Part shown: in pieces, positions 10,493-21,404 of the stretch
Position numbering within the stretch: position 1 is the stretch's first letter
Layout: every line of letters starts with the position of its first letter
Source of the DNA: Prochlorococcus marinus XMU1405
GTDB taxonomy: Bacteria; Cyanobacteriota; Cyanobacteriia; PCC-6307; Cyanobiaceae
Direction of reading: 5' to 3'
NCBI RefSeq assembly: GCF_017696275.1
Contig: NZ_JAAORF010000002.1
Coordinates: 351,544 to 415,543, forward strand
Length of the DNA: 64,000 nt
Notes under the pieces: generated by a model
What the model was told of the DNA's origin: nothing
The model's input: only the letters and a program-made list of their open reading frames with translations
The model's database searches: none
Made by a program: the position numbers and the translations under genes

Positions 10493-11389
10493 ATGTCATT
10501 AAAATTAGACGGTAAAAAATTATCTCTTGAAATTGAAAAAAGATTAAATGAGTATATCTCTAGTAATAAAAAATTCGCAAAAAGAGTTCCAGGTTTAGCT
10601 GTAATAAGGATAGGTGAAGACCCTGCGAGTGGAGTTTACGTTAATAACAAGGAAAAAGCATGTTCAAGGATTGGAATAAAGAGTTTTATCTTTCATTTAA
10701 AAGATTGTGTAGATCAAAAAGAAGTTGAACAATTAATAATCAAACTTAATTCTGAAGAAGAAATTGATGGAATGTTGCTACAACTTCCTATACCAAAGAA
10801 GTTTGATGAGCAAAAACTGATCAGCTATATTAAACCAAGCAAAGATGTAGATGGATTAAATGAGATAAACATCGGCAAATTAGTGAAAAATGAGCCTGCG
10901 ATGAGATCATGCACACCAGCAGGAATTATTAATTTATTAAGATCCCAAAATATTACAATTGAAGGAAAAAAAATTGTTGTTATTGGAAGGAGTTTGCTTG
11001 TTGGCAAACCGCTATCGCTTATGTTGTTGAATCTTAATGGCACAGTAACGATGACTCATTCAAAAACATTAAATTTGAATAAAGTCTGTAGAGAAGCTGA
11101 CATTCTAATTGTGGCTGCAGGAAAACCTAATCTTGTAGATTCGAGTTTTGTGAAAGAAGGAGCAGTAATTATTGATGTTGGAATACATAGATTAAAAAGT
11201 AACGATAAAAATCAAACCAGATTATGTGGCGATGTATTATTAGAAGATGTCATTTCTAAAGTATTTGCTTACACACCTGTACCAGGTGGTGTTGGACCAA
11301 TGACCGTAACAATGTTACTTGTAAATACTATTTTTAGCTGGCAAAAACAATTTGGTTTATCATCAACTCTTAGTGACCTTTTGCCATAA
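10493..11389 (+). CDS. folD: Bifunctional methylenetetrahydrofolate dehydrogenase/cyclohydrolase
   Basis: Interconverts 5,10-methylene-THF and 10-formyl-THF with NADP, feeding purine and formyl-Met synthesis in the cytoplasm. The 298-residue length is normal. Visible signatures are [10 protein letters not shown] with the catalytic lysine region, LLQLPIP, the active-site stretch around DVDGLN, the NADP-binding [11 protein letters not shown], and the C-terminal [11 protein letters not shown]. The ATG at 10493 is preceded by AAGGAG about 12 bases upstream, one of the few clear ribosome-binding sites in the window. crtE follows 36 bases downstream. Confidence 0.96.
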   Translation: MSLKLDGKKLSLEIEKRLNEYISSNKKFAKRVPGLAVIRIGEDPASGVYVNNKEKACSRIGIKSFIFHLKDCVDQKEVEQLIIKLNSEEEIDGMLLQLPIPKKFDEQKLISYIKPSKDVDGLNEINIGKLVKNEPAMRSCTPAGIINLLRSQNITIEGKKIVVIGRSLLVGKPLSLMLLNLNGTVTMTHSKTLNLNKVCREADILIVAAGKPNLVDSSFVKEGAVIIDVGIHRLKSNDKNQTRLCGDVLLEDVISKVFAYTPVPGGVGPMTVTMLLVNTIFSWQKQFGLSSTLSDLLP

Positions 11390-11425
11390 ACTCCAAGATG
11401 AAAAAAATTTTACTCAAGGCATAAA

Positions 11426-12328
11426 ATGACTGAAGTTATAAATAGTATTTCTGATTTTGAAAAATATCTTAAAAAAACAAAAAAGATTGTAGAAGAAGCA
11501 CTTGATTTCTCCTTGGGTCCTGAGAATCCAGAAATATTAAGAGAATCAATGAGATATTCCCTGTTAGCTGGAGGGAAGAGAATTCGTCCAATTTTATGTT
11601 TAGCATCTTGCTCACTGGCGGGAGGAAAACCCTCTCTAGCTGTTCCCACTGCAGTAGCGATAGAAATGATCCATACAATGTCCTTGATTCATGATGATCT
11701 GCCCGCTATGGATAATGATGACTTGAGGAGAGGTAGGCCGACAAATCATAAAGTATATGGTGATGCAATAGCTATTCTTGCAGGCGATGCTTTATTAACC
11801 AGAGCTTTTGAAATGGTCTCTTTAAGAAGCCCTGGAGTCGATCCAAATAGATTATTAAATGTAGTTGGCGAATTATCCCTAGTTGCTGGTGCACCAGGCC
11901 TAGTCGGGGGGCAAGTTGTTGATTTGGAATGCGAAGGCAAAGAAGTCGACCTTGAAACTCTCGAATATATTCATCTTCACAAGACTGGGGCTTTATTGAA
12001 GGCCTGCGTTAGAACAGGTGCGATGATCGCAGGAGCTAACGAAAAACTATTACAAGCTCTGACTACATATGCAGAGGGAATTGGTTTAGCCTTCCAAATA
12101 ATAGATGATATTCTTGATTTAACTTCCAGCAGTGAAAAGCTTGGTAAAACTGCCGGCAAAGATCTTTTAGCTGACAAAACTACTTACCCTAAATTACTTG
12201 GAATGGAGGAGTCAAAGAAAAGAGCATTTGATTTAGTTGAAAAAGCAAAAAAAGCAATAGAACCTTGGGGTGAAGATGCAAAGTATTTAATATCTTTAGC
12301 CGACTTTATTACAAATAGAGACAGATAA
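11426..12328 (+). CDS. crtE: Geranylgeranyl/farnesyl diphosphate synthase
   Basis: Trans-prenyl diphosphate synthase, 300 residues, building C15-C20 precursors for carotenoids, the chlorophyll phytyl tail and quinones. Both aspartate-rich motifs are visible: [10 protein letters not shown] (about residues 93-102), followed by [10 protein letters not shown], and QIIDDILD near 220-227. The short IspA-like architecture is shared by cyanobacterial GGPP synthases, so chain length (C15 or C20) is inferred rather than shown. It sits between folD and a DUF212 gene in a three-gene plus-strand run. Confidence 0.92.
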   Translation: MTEVINSISDFEKYLKKTKKIVEEALDFSLGPENPEILRESMRYSLLAGGKRIRPILCLASCSLAGGKPSLAVPTAVAIEMIHTMSLIHDDLPAMDNDDLRRGRPTNHKVYGDAIAILAGDALLTRAFEMVSLRSPGVDPNRLLNVVGELSLVAGAPGLVGGQVVDLECEGKEVDLETLEYIHLHKTGALLKACVRTGAMIAGANEKLLQALTTYAEGIGLAFQIIDDILDLTSSSEKLGKTAGKDLLADKTTYPKLLGMEESKKRAFDLVEKAKKAIEPWGEDAKYLISLADFITNRDR

Positions 12329-12341
12329 TTATTTTTAATTT

Positions 12342-12821
12342 ATGTCTGAGTTTTTTTCCCTTTTTAATAATTCAGTTCTTTTCTGGAGCCTATTATCCTG
12401 TTTGCTAGCGCAATTTTTTAAAATTGTATTCAATTTCTTTTCAACTGGAGAAATAAGATTTGGAATTATGTTCGAGACGGGTGGTATGCCCTCAAGTCAT
12501 TCTGCCTTAATAACTGGCGCTGCATCTGGTATAGGTTATGAATTAGGATTTGATAGCTCAATATTCGCATTATCAGTTGCTGTAGCGCTAATAGTTATGT
12601 ATGACGCAAGTGGTGTTCGAAAATCAGCTGGGATTCAAGCTGCAGAAATTAATAAACTATCAAAAAAACTAGACCCGCAATCTGAATTAATGTTAAAAGA
12701 AACCTTGGGTCATACGAAAATTGAGGTCATGGTGGGAAGTTTTTTAGGACCATTAATCACTTTGTCTGGAATGTTTTTTTTAGGTTCTCCTCTCAAAATT
12801 TTTGATTTGATAATTAATTAA
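12342..12821 (+). CDS. DUF212 (divergent PAP2) membrane protein
   Basis: 159 residues, of the DUF212 family annotated as divergent PAP2/acid phosphatase-VanPerase related. Hydrophobic segments lie near residues 8-28, 50-95 and 130-155. The family-typical stretch GGMPSSHSA is present at about residues 47-55, followed by YDASGVRKSAGIQA. The first matches the PSxxSxH-like phosphate-binding loop of PAP2 enzymes, suggesting lipid-phosphate phosphatase ancestry, but activity is unproven. It starts 13 bases after crtE, which makes a prenyl-phosphate role plausible but unproven. Its stop overlaps the convergent cobB stop by 4 bases. Confidence 0.88.
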   Translation: MSEFFSLFNNSVLFWSLLSCLLAQFFKIVFNFFSTGEIRFGIMFETGGMPSSHSALITGAASGIGYELGFDSSIFALSVAVALIVMYDASGVRKSAGIQAAEINKLSKKLDPQSELMLKETLGHTKIEVMVGSFLGPLITLSGMFFLGSPLKIFDLIIN

Positions 12822-14209
12822 GAATTCTTTGAAAAAGTAATTTGGGTGGCCTCTATAAAGTTTTTTGCAACTTCTGGAGAACTTGGCAAATGTAAGTGAA
12901 TCCAACTTGCATGTAATTTTTCATCAAAAAAGCCTTCATTTTTGTATTCGGTTTCCCAAGATTTAATTTTCCATGGGGAAGAAAGATTCTTCTGATGCTC
13001 AGCTTTTCCAGAATCAAGTTCAGATAAATTATTTTCAATTTCCCAATAATGAAATTCATGTCCTCTAATTAATTGATTTTGTTTGATGATTGGAGTATCT
13101 TTTAAACCCTCAATGTATCTATAACCTACTGAAAGTTTACTTTTTTTTGATATAAAAGGCAGGACACCACTCATTTTATGATTATTACCATTTTCATCTT
13201 TTATGAAGTCACCTAAAATCATCATCCCTCCACACTCAGCATATATAAATCCTTTTTTGCGGAATTTCCTTAACGAATTTAAGCTTTTTGTAGAGTTACT
13301 TATATGATCAGCATATTTTTCAGGGAACCCCCCAGGAATAATTAAAGAAGAAGCCTCATTAGGTATTTCTTCATCATCATAAATACTCCATGAAATCAAC
13401 GGTATACCTATTTCACTCAAAAACTCCTTAGTTTCAGGGTATTGAAAATGAAAGATTTTATCTTCTGCAATTGCGATAGGCTTACTTTTGTCTATTTTAA
13501 AATCTTTAAAATTGAAAGAATTAAACATTTTCTTTTGAGGAGATTTCAGAAATTTAATAAGAGAAAATACATCAAGATTTGTTTCGGCGAAATTTGCAAA
13601 ATATGAAACATCAATTTCTTTTCCATTATCCATTGGAGATATCAAACCTAAATTAGATTTGTTTAAAGTTATTTTTGAATCAGATGGTAAAAAACCAAGA
13701 ATTTCGATATCTTCATTTTTAAAAACTTCTTTGATTAATTTTTTATGTCTATCTGAATTAACGTTGTTAAATATAATTCCTGCTATTGACAACTCACTAT
13801 CGAAATCTCTAAAACCTCGAATAGTCGCCAAAAGAGAGGCTACTTGACCTCTAGCATTAACAATGAAAATTATTGGAGCTTTGAGAAGTTTAGAGATATT
13901 TGCTGTGCTGGAATAGGTTGTTGACCCTAGTCCATCAAACAGACCCATTGCTCCTTCAATTAAAGAGAATTCATATTTCAAAGAATGTTTAAAAAAACTT
14001 TCTTGAACCCATTCCTCACCACTTAAAAAAATATCTAAATTCCTGCAAATAGGTTGGCCAATCGAGCTGAGTTGTTGTTGATCAAGATAATCTGGGCCAA
14101 CCTTGAAAGTTTGCATTTTTATACCTTTTGAGTAGGCCCAACAAGATAGCAAAAGAGATAATGTAGTTTTCCCGCTATCAGTTGAAGGAGAAGATATTAC
14201 ACAAGGCAT
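12818..14209 (-). CDS. cobB: Cobyrinic acid a,c-diamide synthase
   Basis: Glutamine-dependent amidotransferase of cobalamin synthesis, amidating the a and c side chains of cobyrinate. It has 463 residues in two domains: an N-terminal P-loop ATPase-like domain (SSPSTDSGKTTLSL, residues 6-19) and a C-terminal class-I glutamine amidotransferase domain with the catalytic cysteine in YAECGGMM, near residue 330. Supporting motifs are EGAMGLFDG and IIPGGFPEKYA. It is the third gene of zwf-opcA-cobB (3-base gap from opcA). Free-living Prochlorococcus makes pseudocobalamin, which fits. Confidence 0.93.
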   Translation of the reverse strand: MPCVISSPSTDSGKTTLSLLLSCWAYSKGIKMQTFKVGPDYLDQQQLSSIGQPICRNLDIFLSGEEWVQESFFKHSLKYEFSLIEGAMGLFDGLGSTTYSSTANISKLLKAPIIFIVNARGQVASLLATIRGFRDFDSELSIAGIIFNNVNSDRHKKLIKEVFKNEDIEILGFLPSDSKITLNKSNLGLISPMDNGKEIDVSYFANFAETNLDVFSLIKFLKSPQKKMFNSFNFKDFKIDKSKPIAIAEDKIFHFQYPETKEFLSEIGIPLISWSIYDDEEIPNEASSLIIPGGFPEKYADHISNSTKSLNSLRKFRKKGFIYAECGGMMILGDFIKDENGNNHKMSGVLPFISKKSKLSVGYRYIEGLKDTPIIKQNQLIRGHEFHYWEIENNLSELDSGKAEHQKNLSSPWKIKSWETEYKNEGFFDEKLHASWIHLHLPSSPEVAKNFIEATQITFSKNS

Positions 14210-14212
14210 CTA

Positions 14213-15514
14213 TTAGTTATTCAAGCCATTAAATATTTGAAGGGCTATTTTAATGGAATTTTCAAAAAGAGGGCTGGTATTACCTCTACTACTTCCCAAT
14301 AATTTACTAACATCGTACTCTGATGTAGAAAAAGAATTAGGAACAACTTGTTCTATTAAATCCATATTAGCCATTCCCCCTGCTTCAAGTCTCATACATT
14401 CCACTGATTCACAGCCAAGTATTACACAAGTGTTATTTTTTTGAACCTCACTAATTTTTGAAATCAGCCTCAATCCAATAACTTGTCCTAAATGAATACT
14501 TGGATTTCCCAAAGATAAGGGATTAATTGATGTAGAAATTATTTCGCCATTAATTCTTTTAAACTCTATTTTTGTTGATTCTATATCCCTTTCAACTCTT
14601 AGAAAAGACCAACCAAGTTTATCGCTAATCCATGAAATCAAAAACAACGCTTGAATCATATGATCTCCTGCAATATCAATGTCAATATCAGTAATATGAT
14701 CTAAAATTGGCCTCCTCGAAGGCGGATCAAAAATCATTGCCAATGATTCCCTCCAGTTTTTCAATCTAACCCAATTCAAATCATTAATAGCTTTATTTGA
14801 ATTATTTAATTGATCTAAAACTGTTAAACATCTTTGAGGCGATCCAAGAGCAGTATCAATTATTAACCTTAGACCATAATCAGTGAAATATTCGAAGATT
14901 TCAGGCGACTCATCCAAGCTTCCATTCCACCACAACCATGAAGGTAATTCATCAATAGATAATTCATCAATTATTTTTAATCCTTTATTATATATTGAGG
15001 CCGAACCCCCCCTAATAACAACTAAATCCCCACAAATAGATTGCATAGCTGGGGTATCACTTAATGGACAGTAAGCGGATACAAAAGTTTTGATATCTGA
15101 ATTTTTATTTAATGTTGGCGCTAGAGTTATTAATCTTCTTGGATTCAATGTACTTATAGTTGATTCAAAAAATTGTCCTCTAAAATCTTCAAAGTCTTTA
15201 TTAGATAAATTTTCCTTCAACAAATTCAATAATTCTTCACTATTAAGTGAAGTAGTAATAGGAAGTCCTTGATCTAATATAAATTTTTTAGCAACTTCAA
15301 TTATCTCTGGATTTAAATTTCCAGTAATTGGTCCATTTACTAATCCTTTTTGAACCAAACATTGTTCTAGCCAAGCAGGCTGCCAGACCATTAACGTGAA
15401 AGTATTAGCTCCACTATTATCTTTATCTTCTGAAATCCATAATTTATTAAGGTAATTAGAAATTTCCTGATAAGGCAGCTCTAAAGGGGTTTGCAGTGTA
15501 AGTTGAGGTTTCAT
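14213..15514 (-). CDS. opcA: Glucose-6-phosphate dehydrogenase assembly/activation protein
   Basis: OpcA, the allosteric effector that activates G6PDH in cyanobacteria, especially in the dark. It has 433 residues, the usual length. It begins MKPQLTLQTPLELPYQEI and carries the mid-protein stretch GDLVVIRGGSASIYNKG found in the family. It is tightly coupled to zwf (2-base gap) in the conserved cyanobacterial order zwf-opcA, which is strong supporting evidence. Assignment rests mostly on synteny and overall resemblance, as the family has no catalytic motif. Confidence 0.93.
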   Translation of the reverse strand: MKPQLTLQTPLELPYQEISNYLNKLWISEDKDNSGANTFTLMVWQPAWLEQCLVQKGLVNGPITGNLNPEIIEVAKKFILDQGLPITTSLNSEELLNLLKENLSNKDFEDFRGQFFESTISTLNPRRLITLAPTLNKNSDIKTFVSAYCPLSDTPAMQSICGDLVVIRGGSASIYNKGLKIIDELSIDELPSWLWWNGSLDESPEIFEYFTDYGLRLIIDTALGSPQRCLTVLDQLNNSNKAINDLNWVRLKNWRESLAMIFDPPSRRPILDHITDIDIDIAGDHMIQALFLISWISDKLGWSFLRVERDIESTKIEFKRINGEIISTSINPLSLGNPSIHLGQVIGLRLISKISEVQKNNTCVILGCESVECMRLEAGGMANMDLIEQVVPNSFSTSEYDVSKLLGSSRGNTSPLFENSIKIALQIFNGLNN

Positions 15515-15516
15515 TT

Positions 15517-17040
15517 TTAGGGTCTACGCCAGAAAATATTATCTTTTGAAATTAATTTATCTGACTCAGGAGGTCCCCATGTCATAGATTCATAATTATA
15601 AATAGGTAACTTCCAAGGAGAATTATCCATCAATTCTATTAATGGCGTATAAAGTTTCCAGGCTGCCTCTACCTCATCACTTCGGGTAAATAATGTTGGG
15701 TCAGAAAGCATTGCATCAGCTAATAATCTTACATAGCCTTCATCTGAGGGTTCTCCAAATGATTCATCATAAGAAAATTCCATCTCAACAGGTCTTGATT
15801 TCATTCCAGAACCAGGAGATTTTACCTCAAATTTGAAAGTAGCACCTTCATTTGGCTGAATTCTAAGGACAAGTTGATTTGGGGCAGGATTTATTATTGT
15901 TGATTCAAATAAATGAACAGGAACGTCTTTAAAAGTCAAGACTATTTCTCCAAGTCTTTTAGGTAGTCTTTTACCTGTTCTCAAATAAAAAGGAACCCCT
16001 TGCCAACGCCAGTTATCTACGAAAACTTTTGTCGCAATATAAGTTTCTGTTGTGCTGTTACTATTAACACCATCTTCCTGCCTATATCCTTTGAGTCGAT
16101 TTGAAACATTCCCTCCCTCTCCGTATTGACCTCTTATGCAACAATTCCACGGTTCATTTTCGTCAGCAAGTTTTGAAGCTTGAAGAACCTTAGCTTTTTC
16201 ATTTCTTATTGCTTCTGGTTCAAATTTTCCAGGAGGTTCCATTGCAGTAACTGCAAGCATTTGAGTCATATGATTTTGAAGCATATCCCGTAAAGCACCA
16301 GAGCTTTCGTAATAACCTGCTCTATCTTCAACACCAACTGTTTCTGATGAAGTAATTTGAACACTTGATATATAATTCCTATTCCAGATTGGCTCAAAAA
16401 TAGTGTTGGCAAACCTCAAAACAAGAATATTTTGAACTGTCTCTTTACCTAAATAATGATCAATCCTATAAATCTGACTTTCTTCGGCGCAACTTTGAAC
16501 GATCTTATTCAATTTTTTTGCACTTGAATAATCTCTTCCAAAAGGTTTTTCAATTACTAAACGACTTTTCTTGGCGTCATCTAAAAGACCAGCCCCTTTA
16601 AGAGCTTTACATCCACTCGCATAGAAATTCGGAGATACTGATAAATAAAATGTTCTATTCCCATGAGTAGCTTGTGTTTTATCAATTTCACTTAATCTTC
16701 TAGAAAGCCTTACGACATGATCACTTTGTTGTAGGTCAACTGGTTCATAGAAAAGATAATTAGAAAATTGTTCCCACTCCCTTTCTTTACCAGATATTTG
16801 ATTTGATAACTTTACTTTCATCTTTTCTCTAAACTCATTATCAGTCCAGGGTCTTCTAGCACAACCAACTATTCCAAATTCACTAGGAATTCTTCTTTGC
16901 AAATAGAGTTCAAATAAGGCTGGTATTAATTTTCTATGAGTAAGGTCTCCACTAGCGCCAAAAATTATTAAACATTGTGGAGATATGACTCTTTCCTGCC
17001 GTAAACCTAATCTTAGAGGATTACTTAAAGTTGAAGGCAT
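15517..17040 (-). CDS. zwf: Glucose-6-phosphate 1-dehydrogenase
   Basis: Entry enzyme of the oxidative pentose phosphate pathway, producing NADPH and 6-phosphogluconolactone. The 507-residue length is typical. The N-terminal Rossmann fingerprint is IFGASGDLTHRKL. The substrate-binding signature RIDHYLGKE, with the catalytic histidine, lies near residue 195. YLRTGKRLPKR and the C-terminal region complete the family pattern. Leader gene of zwf-opcA-cobB, with petH about 110 bases upstream on the same strand. Known to be important in cyanobacteria at night. Confidence 0.97.
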   Translation of the reverse strand: MPSTLSNPLRLGLRQERVISPQCLIIFGASGDLTHRKLIPALFELYLQRRIPSEFGIVGCARRPWTDNEFREKMKVKLSNQISGKEREWEQFSNYLFYEPVDLQQSDHVVRLSRRLSEIDKTQATHGNRTFYLSVSPNFYASGCKALKGAGLLDDAKKSRLVIEKPFGRDYSSAKKLNKIVQSCAEESQIYRIDHYLGKETVQNILVLRFANTIFEPIWNRNYISSVQITSSETVGVEDRAGYYESSGALRDMLQNHMTQMLAVTAMEPPGKFEPEAIRNEKAKVLQASKLADENEPWNCCIRGQYGEGGNVSNRLKGYRQEDGVNSNSTTETYIATKVFVDNWRWQGVPFYLRTGKRLPKRLGEIVLTFKDVPVHLFESTIINPAPNQLVLRIQPNEGATFKFEVKSPGSGMKSRPVEMEFSYDESFGEPSDEGYVRLLADAMLSDPTLFTRSDEVEAAWKLYTPLIELMDNSPWKLPIYNYESMTWGPPESDKLISKDNIFWRRP

Positions 17041-17150
17041 ATTTTTAGTATTCTTTATTTAAAATCCTCTTTTTTTCAAATATTAGCTACATATTGTGTC
17101 TAAACCAAAAAGTATTTAGTATGTAAAACTTAAATCTTAATATCAAAGAT

Positions 17151-18281
<1,131 letters not shown>

Positions 18282-18458
18282 TTAGATTTCTTTTATAAAA
18301 GATTATCAATTTGTAGTTTAATTTGTAGTGATTTTATAAAAATGGTTACGTTTTGAGATCGGAATAAATAGATGAAATTATTTTTATTTTTCAGTATTTG
18401 TTGTTTTTATCAGTATAGTTACACAGAAATAATTTTTATTTAATTAAAAATTCATTGT

Positions 18459-18995
18459 ATGAACAATCCTCAAGAATCAATGAATCATTATAAAGACAAT
18501 GATTACGGGACAATTGAGCAGACGATGGAGAAGTTTTCCGGTGGGACAAGACGGCTGGCAGCTCAACTTACAACTTCTGCAAGTTTTGATTCTTTGTGGA
18601 GTGTTTTAACAGATTATGATCGACTAGATCTTTATATACCAAATCTATTATCAAGCAAAAAAATATATCAAAAAAACAATAATGTTCACCTTAAACAAGT
18701 TGGGGCTCAGGATTTTCTTGGTATGAAATTTTCAGCTGAAGTAACCATCGATTTGTTCGAAGATAAGGAGCTTGGCCTTTTAAAGTTCAGTTTAATTAAA
18801 GGGGATTTCAGAAAATTTGAAGGCAGTTGGAAAATTCAAAATATTAGAGATACTTCAAAAAATTCATTAATTTACGATCTAACTGTTCAAGGTTGTCAAT
18901 GGATGCCAATAGGAATGATAGAGAAAAGACTCAAAAAAGATCTTTCAGAAAATTTGATTGCCGTAGATAGGCAAGCAAAATTACCAGAAAATTAG
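18459..18995 (+). CDS. SRPBCC/START-like (cyclase/dehydrase family) protein
   Basis: 178 residues with the shape of the polyketide cyclase/dehydrase (coenzyme Q-binding COQ10-like) group of the SRPBCC helix-grip fold: RRLAAQLTTSASFDSLWSVL then DYDRLDLYIPNLL is the usual N-terminal pattern. Such proteins bind hydrophobic ligands, and several act as quinone or lipid carriers in cyanobacteria and plastids. The ligand here is unknown. The first 25 residues are polar and may not be part of the domain; an in-frame ATG at codon 8 is an alternative start. Its 3' end lies 16 bases from the convergent tRNA-Glu gene. Confidence 0.8.
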   Translation: MNNPQESMNHYKDNDYGTIEQTMEKFSGGTRRLAAQLTTSASFDSLWSVLTDYDRLDLYIPNLLSSKKIYQKNNNVHLKQVGAQDFLGMKFSAEVTIDLFEDKELGLLKFSLIKGDFRKFEGSWKIQNIRDTSKNSLIYDLTVQGCQWMPIGMIEKRLKKDLSENLIAVDRQAKLPEN

Positions 18996-19011
18996 TTTAC
19001 ATTTTAGATAA

Positions 19012-19084
19012 TAGCCCCAAGGGGATTCGAACCCCTGTCGCCTCCGTGAAAGGGAGGTGTCCTAGGCCTCTAGACGATGGGGCC
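19012..19084 (-). tRNA. trnE: tRNA-Glu (UUC)
   Basis: A 73-nt cloverleaf read on the minus strand. The acceptor stem GGCCCCA pairs with TGGGGCT and ends with discriminator A. The anticodon loop CTTTCAC gives anticodon TTC, and the T-loop is TTCGAAT with a 5-bp GGGG-rich stem. No encoded CCA. The G1-U72 closing pair is shared with chloroplast tRNA-Glu. In cyanobacteria this tRNA serves translation and also, through glutamyl-tRNA reductase, heme and chlorophyll synthesis. Confidence 0.97.
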
Positions 19085-19125
19085 AGGAATTTAGCATAGC
19101 AGCTTATTAAAAACTAAGAGTAAGG

Positions 19126-20244
19126 CTAGCCTTTCGTCAAGTATTGTTGCTCTTTGTTTTGTCCTTGCCATACAGGAACTGTGAAATGGAAGCAGGAGCC
19201 TACACCAATTTCAGATACGACCCATATTCTTCCTCCATGGACTTGTACTATTCTCCTGCATACTGATAAACCTATGCCAAAACCTGAAGTTCCTTCAGAA
19301 GTCTGCGGAAGTCTTACCCTATCAAGAAAAATTCTTTTTTGTTCGCTCAAAGGAATACCCGCACCTTTGTCACAAATTGTTATTTCTACCCATTGATTTG
19401 TTTTGTGAATCATGGTGATTTTTATAGATCCAGAGTCTTTTGAAAATTTAATAGCATTTTCAATTAAATTTAAAAATACTTGCCTCATTCTTCTTTGATC
19501 TGCAAATACACTTGGCAGATCAGATGGAATATCAGTATCAATTTCAATATTCCTTAATCTCCAGAATTTTTCTAATTCGAGTATTACTTCAGCACTAATA
19601 TTACCTAAATCTATTTTCTGAGGATTAAATAAAGCTTCCCATTTGGTTGTTCCAACCTCTAGTAGATCCTGGGATAGAAGTTCAATCTCTTCTAGACGTC
19701 TTTTAATTACCTCTTGCAATTTTGAAATGTCTATTTGTCCGAGTTTTTGACTTTGAACCGCCAAAGTGGCAGCAGTTAATGGAGTTCTTAATTCATGGGC
19801 GACCATTCTTAATAATCTTTCCTGAGATTCTATTCTTTTTGTTAAAGTCTCATTTTCTTGTCTTAAAACAAGAAGTTCATCTTCCAAAAGAAATTCTTTT
19901 TGAGTTCTTATTGAATCAATTTTGGATGGTTGCAAATTAATTCCAAGATTTTTAGTTAAACCCTCTTGTGTCCACCTTGGCAACCATTTCTGAACCTGAG
20001 AGAAAATATTACTTCCAGCAAATATTTGTTTTGGAGCTGGTGAAACTTTTATTAGTGCTGGGATGGCAACTAATCTATGCAATTCGAGTAATTCAGGTTG
20101 TTCTGTGGGTTCAGAAATTTGAAGAGATATCTCAAATTCACAATCATCTGACTCTAAATAAGCTATTAATGACTTAATATCATTGCTGGACAGTTGGTTT
20201 CTAGCTGCAACAAGTATTAATTTTAGTTCCTTCTTATCATTCAA
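19126..20244 (-). CDS. sasA: Circadian clock output histidine kinase SasA
   Basis: Two-component sensor kinase that reads the KaiC state and phosphorylates RpaA. It has 372 residues. Residues 1-100 form the KaiB-like thioredoxin-fold sensor domain ([33 protein letters not shown]). This is followed by a coiled linker, an H-box with H150 in [11 protein letters not shown], an N-box around [10 protein letters not shown], and [20 protein letters not shown]-boxes. The start is TTG at 20244, supported by AGGGGA a few bases upstream and by the N-terminus matching the family. Known to act with a reduced KaiBC clock lacking KaiA in Prochlorococcus. No kai genes are in this window. Confidence 0.95.
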   Translation of the reverse strand: MNDKKELKLILVAARNQLSSNDIKSLIAYLESDDCEFEISLQISEPTEQPELLELHRLVAIPALIKVSPAPKQIFAGSNIFSQVQKWLPRWTQEGLTKNLGINLQPSKIDSIRTQKEFLLEDELLVLRQENETLTKRIESQERLLRMVAHELRTPLTAATLAVQSQKLGQIDISKLQEVIKRRLEEIELLSQDLLEVGTTKWEALFNPQKIDLGNISAEVILELEKFWRLRNIEIDTDIPSDLPSVFADQRRMRQVFLNLIENAIKFSKDSGSIKITMIHKTNQWVEITICDKGAGIPLSEQKRIFLDRVRLPQTSEGTSGFGIGLSVCRRIVQVHGGRIWVVSEIGVGSCFHFTVPVWQGQNKEQQYLTKG

Positions 20245-20350
20245 ATGATTTCCCCTGAAGTGTTGAAAAGCTGTTAATCCTTATAAACACATTAAGATAT
20301 TTTTTTTTATTCTACAGATAAGCTATGAAATAAATAAGACTTATTTATAT

Positions 20351-20893
20351 ATGACTGTTATTAATCAAAAGAAAAATCTAAATTTTGGCGAAAATAATCA
20401 TCCAGAAATTAGTTTAAATAATAATTTAAAAAGATGGTTTTCAAGAAACGTTGGATTATGGAAATCAAATAGAACTTATTTTCTTGATGAATTACAAAAA
20501 ACTTATAATTTATGCATGAATATTAATATTCAAGCTCTCGAGAATAAAACGGCATGGGAGTCTCACTATAAATTCAGATGGTACCCAGAAAAAAAATATA
20601 ATTTCTTTGAGGAAAATCCTCAATATAAAGAACAAGGAGAAATGCGCGCATACCTGAGAGGACACCAACTTATTAGAGAAAATTTTTATTTAAGTGATGA
20701 TGAAGGGATTTCAAATATTAAACAAGTCGATGAGCACGAAATGATTTTTGAATCTTCTTATAAAGATTGGTATATTATTGAACATACAAGACTTGTAGAT
20801 GCTGATAACTATAGATTCAGGGTCATATATTCATGGAATAAAAATAAGTTAAAAATAGTAGAGAATCATCACGAAATAAAAATTATTAAGTAA
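20351..20893 (+). CDS. CpcS/CpeS-like lipocalin-fold protein (putative phycobilin lyase family)
   Basis: 180 residues, of uncertain function. The spacing of conserved-looking blocks resembles the CpcS/CpeS phycobiliprotein lyase family (fatty-acid-binding-protein-like barrel): WFSRNVGLWKSNRTYFL near the start, a central HYKFRWYPEK strand, then FESSYKDWYIIEHTR and YRFRVIYSW strands, as in CpeS ISEERIWF and RSSVIYSYE. This is pattern resemblance only. The organism type lacks phycobilisomes but keeps phycoerythrin remnants and bilin lyases, so a bilin or pigment carrier role is conceivable. It is divergent from sasA with a 106-base spacer. Confidence 0.55.
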   Translation: MTVINQKKNLNFGENNHPEISLNNNLKRWFSRNVGLWKSNRTYFLDELQKTYNLCMNINIQALENKTAWESHYKFRWYPEKKYNFFEENPQYKEQGEMRAYLRGHQLIRENFYLSDDEGISNIKQVDEHEMIFESSYKDWYIIEHTRLVDADNYRFRVIYSWNKNKLKIVENHHEIKIIK

Positions 20894-20954
20894 GTTCTTA
20901 TATTTAATTAAGAAAAAATCAAAAATGTTATCTTGAAATAAATGTTAATAGTAA

Positions 20955-21395
20955 ATGAGTATTAAATTTTATTCAAAAAAAATTCTTAAATTTTTAGGTA
21001 TTAGCTTTATTGTCCCTTTCACACTGTTTGAGATTAATTCAATTGATAAACAACTCAAAGCAGAAAAAAATTTAATTGCGGCATCAGAAGAAGATATTTT
21101 CCTTTATAGACAAATGGGTGCATCCTATCTTTGTATAGCCTCAAAAGCTGAAGTTGATTTTAATAAAGGTCTTACAATTGCAAGTGCTACTTTTGCAAAT
21201 GTAATAATTGGCAAGCATGGTGGGGCTATTAAAGAATTAGGGAATGCAAAACTTGACGAAAAAAAATTGTACAACGCTGGGACACTTCAAATTGTTGGAA
21301 GTGCACTTAATATTTGTCCTGAAAGCATTCCAAATAATATAAAAAATGATTACAAAAAACAGATCAATAAACTTCAAAAGGGAAGTAAAAAATAA
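20955..21395 (+). CDS. Secreted or membrane-anchored small protein of unknown function
   Basis: 146 residues. It begins with a lysine-rich n-region and a hydrophobic stretch (about residues 13-27, LGISFIVPFTLF), so export or membrane anchoring is likely. The mature part has two cysteines (YLCIAS and LNICPES) about 70 residues apart, which could form a disulphide in the periplasm. No catalytic motif is recognised. It follows the CpeS-like gene by 61 bases on the same strand and ends 9 bases from the convergent prs. Confidence 0.7.
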   Translation: MSIKFYSKKILKFLGISFIVPFTLFEINSIDKQLKAEKNLIAASEEDIFLYRQMGASYLCIASKAEVDFNKGLTIASATFANVIIGKHGGAIKELGNAKLDEKKLYNAGTLQIVGSALNICPESIPNNIKNDYKKQINKLQKGSKK

Positions 21396-21404
21396 TTTAT
21401 TTGA

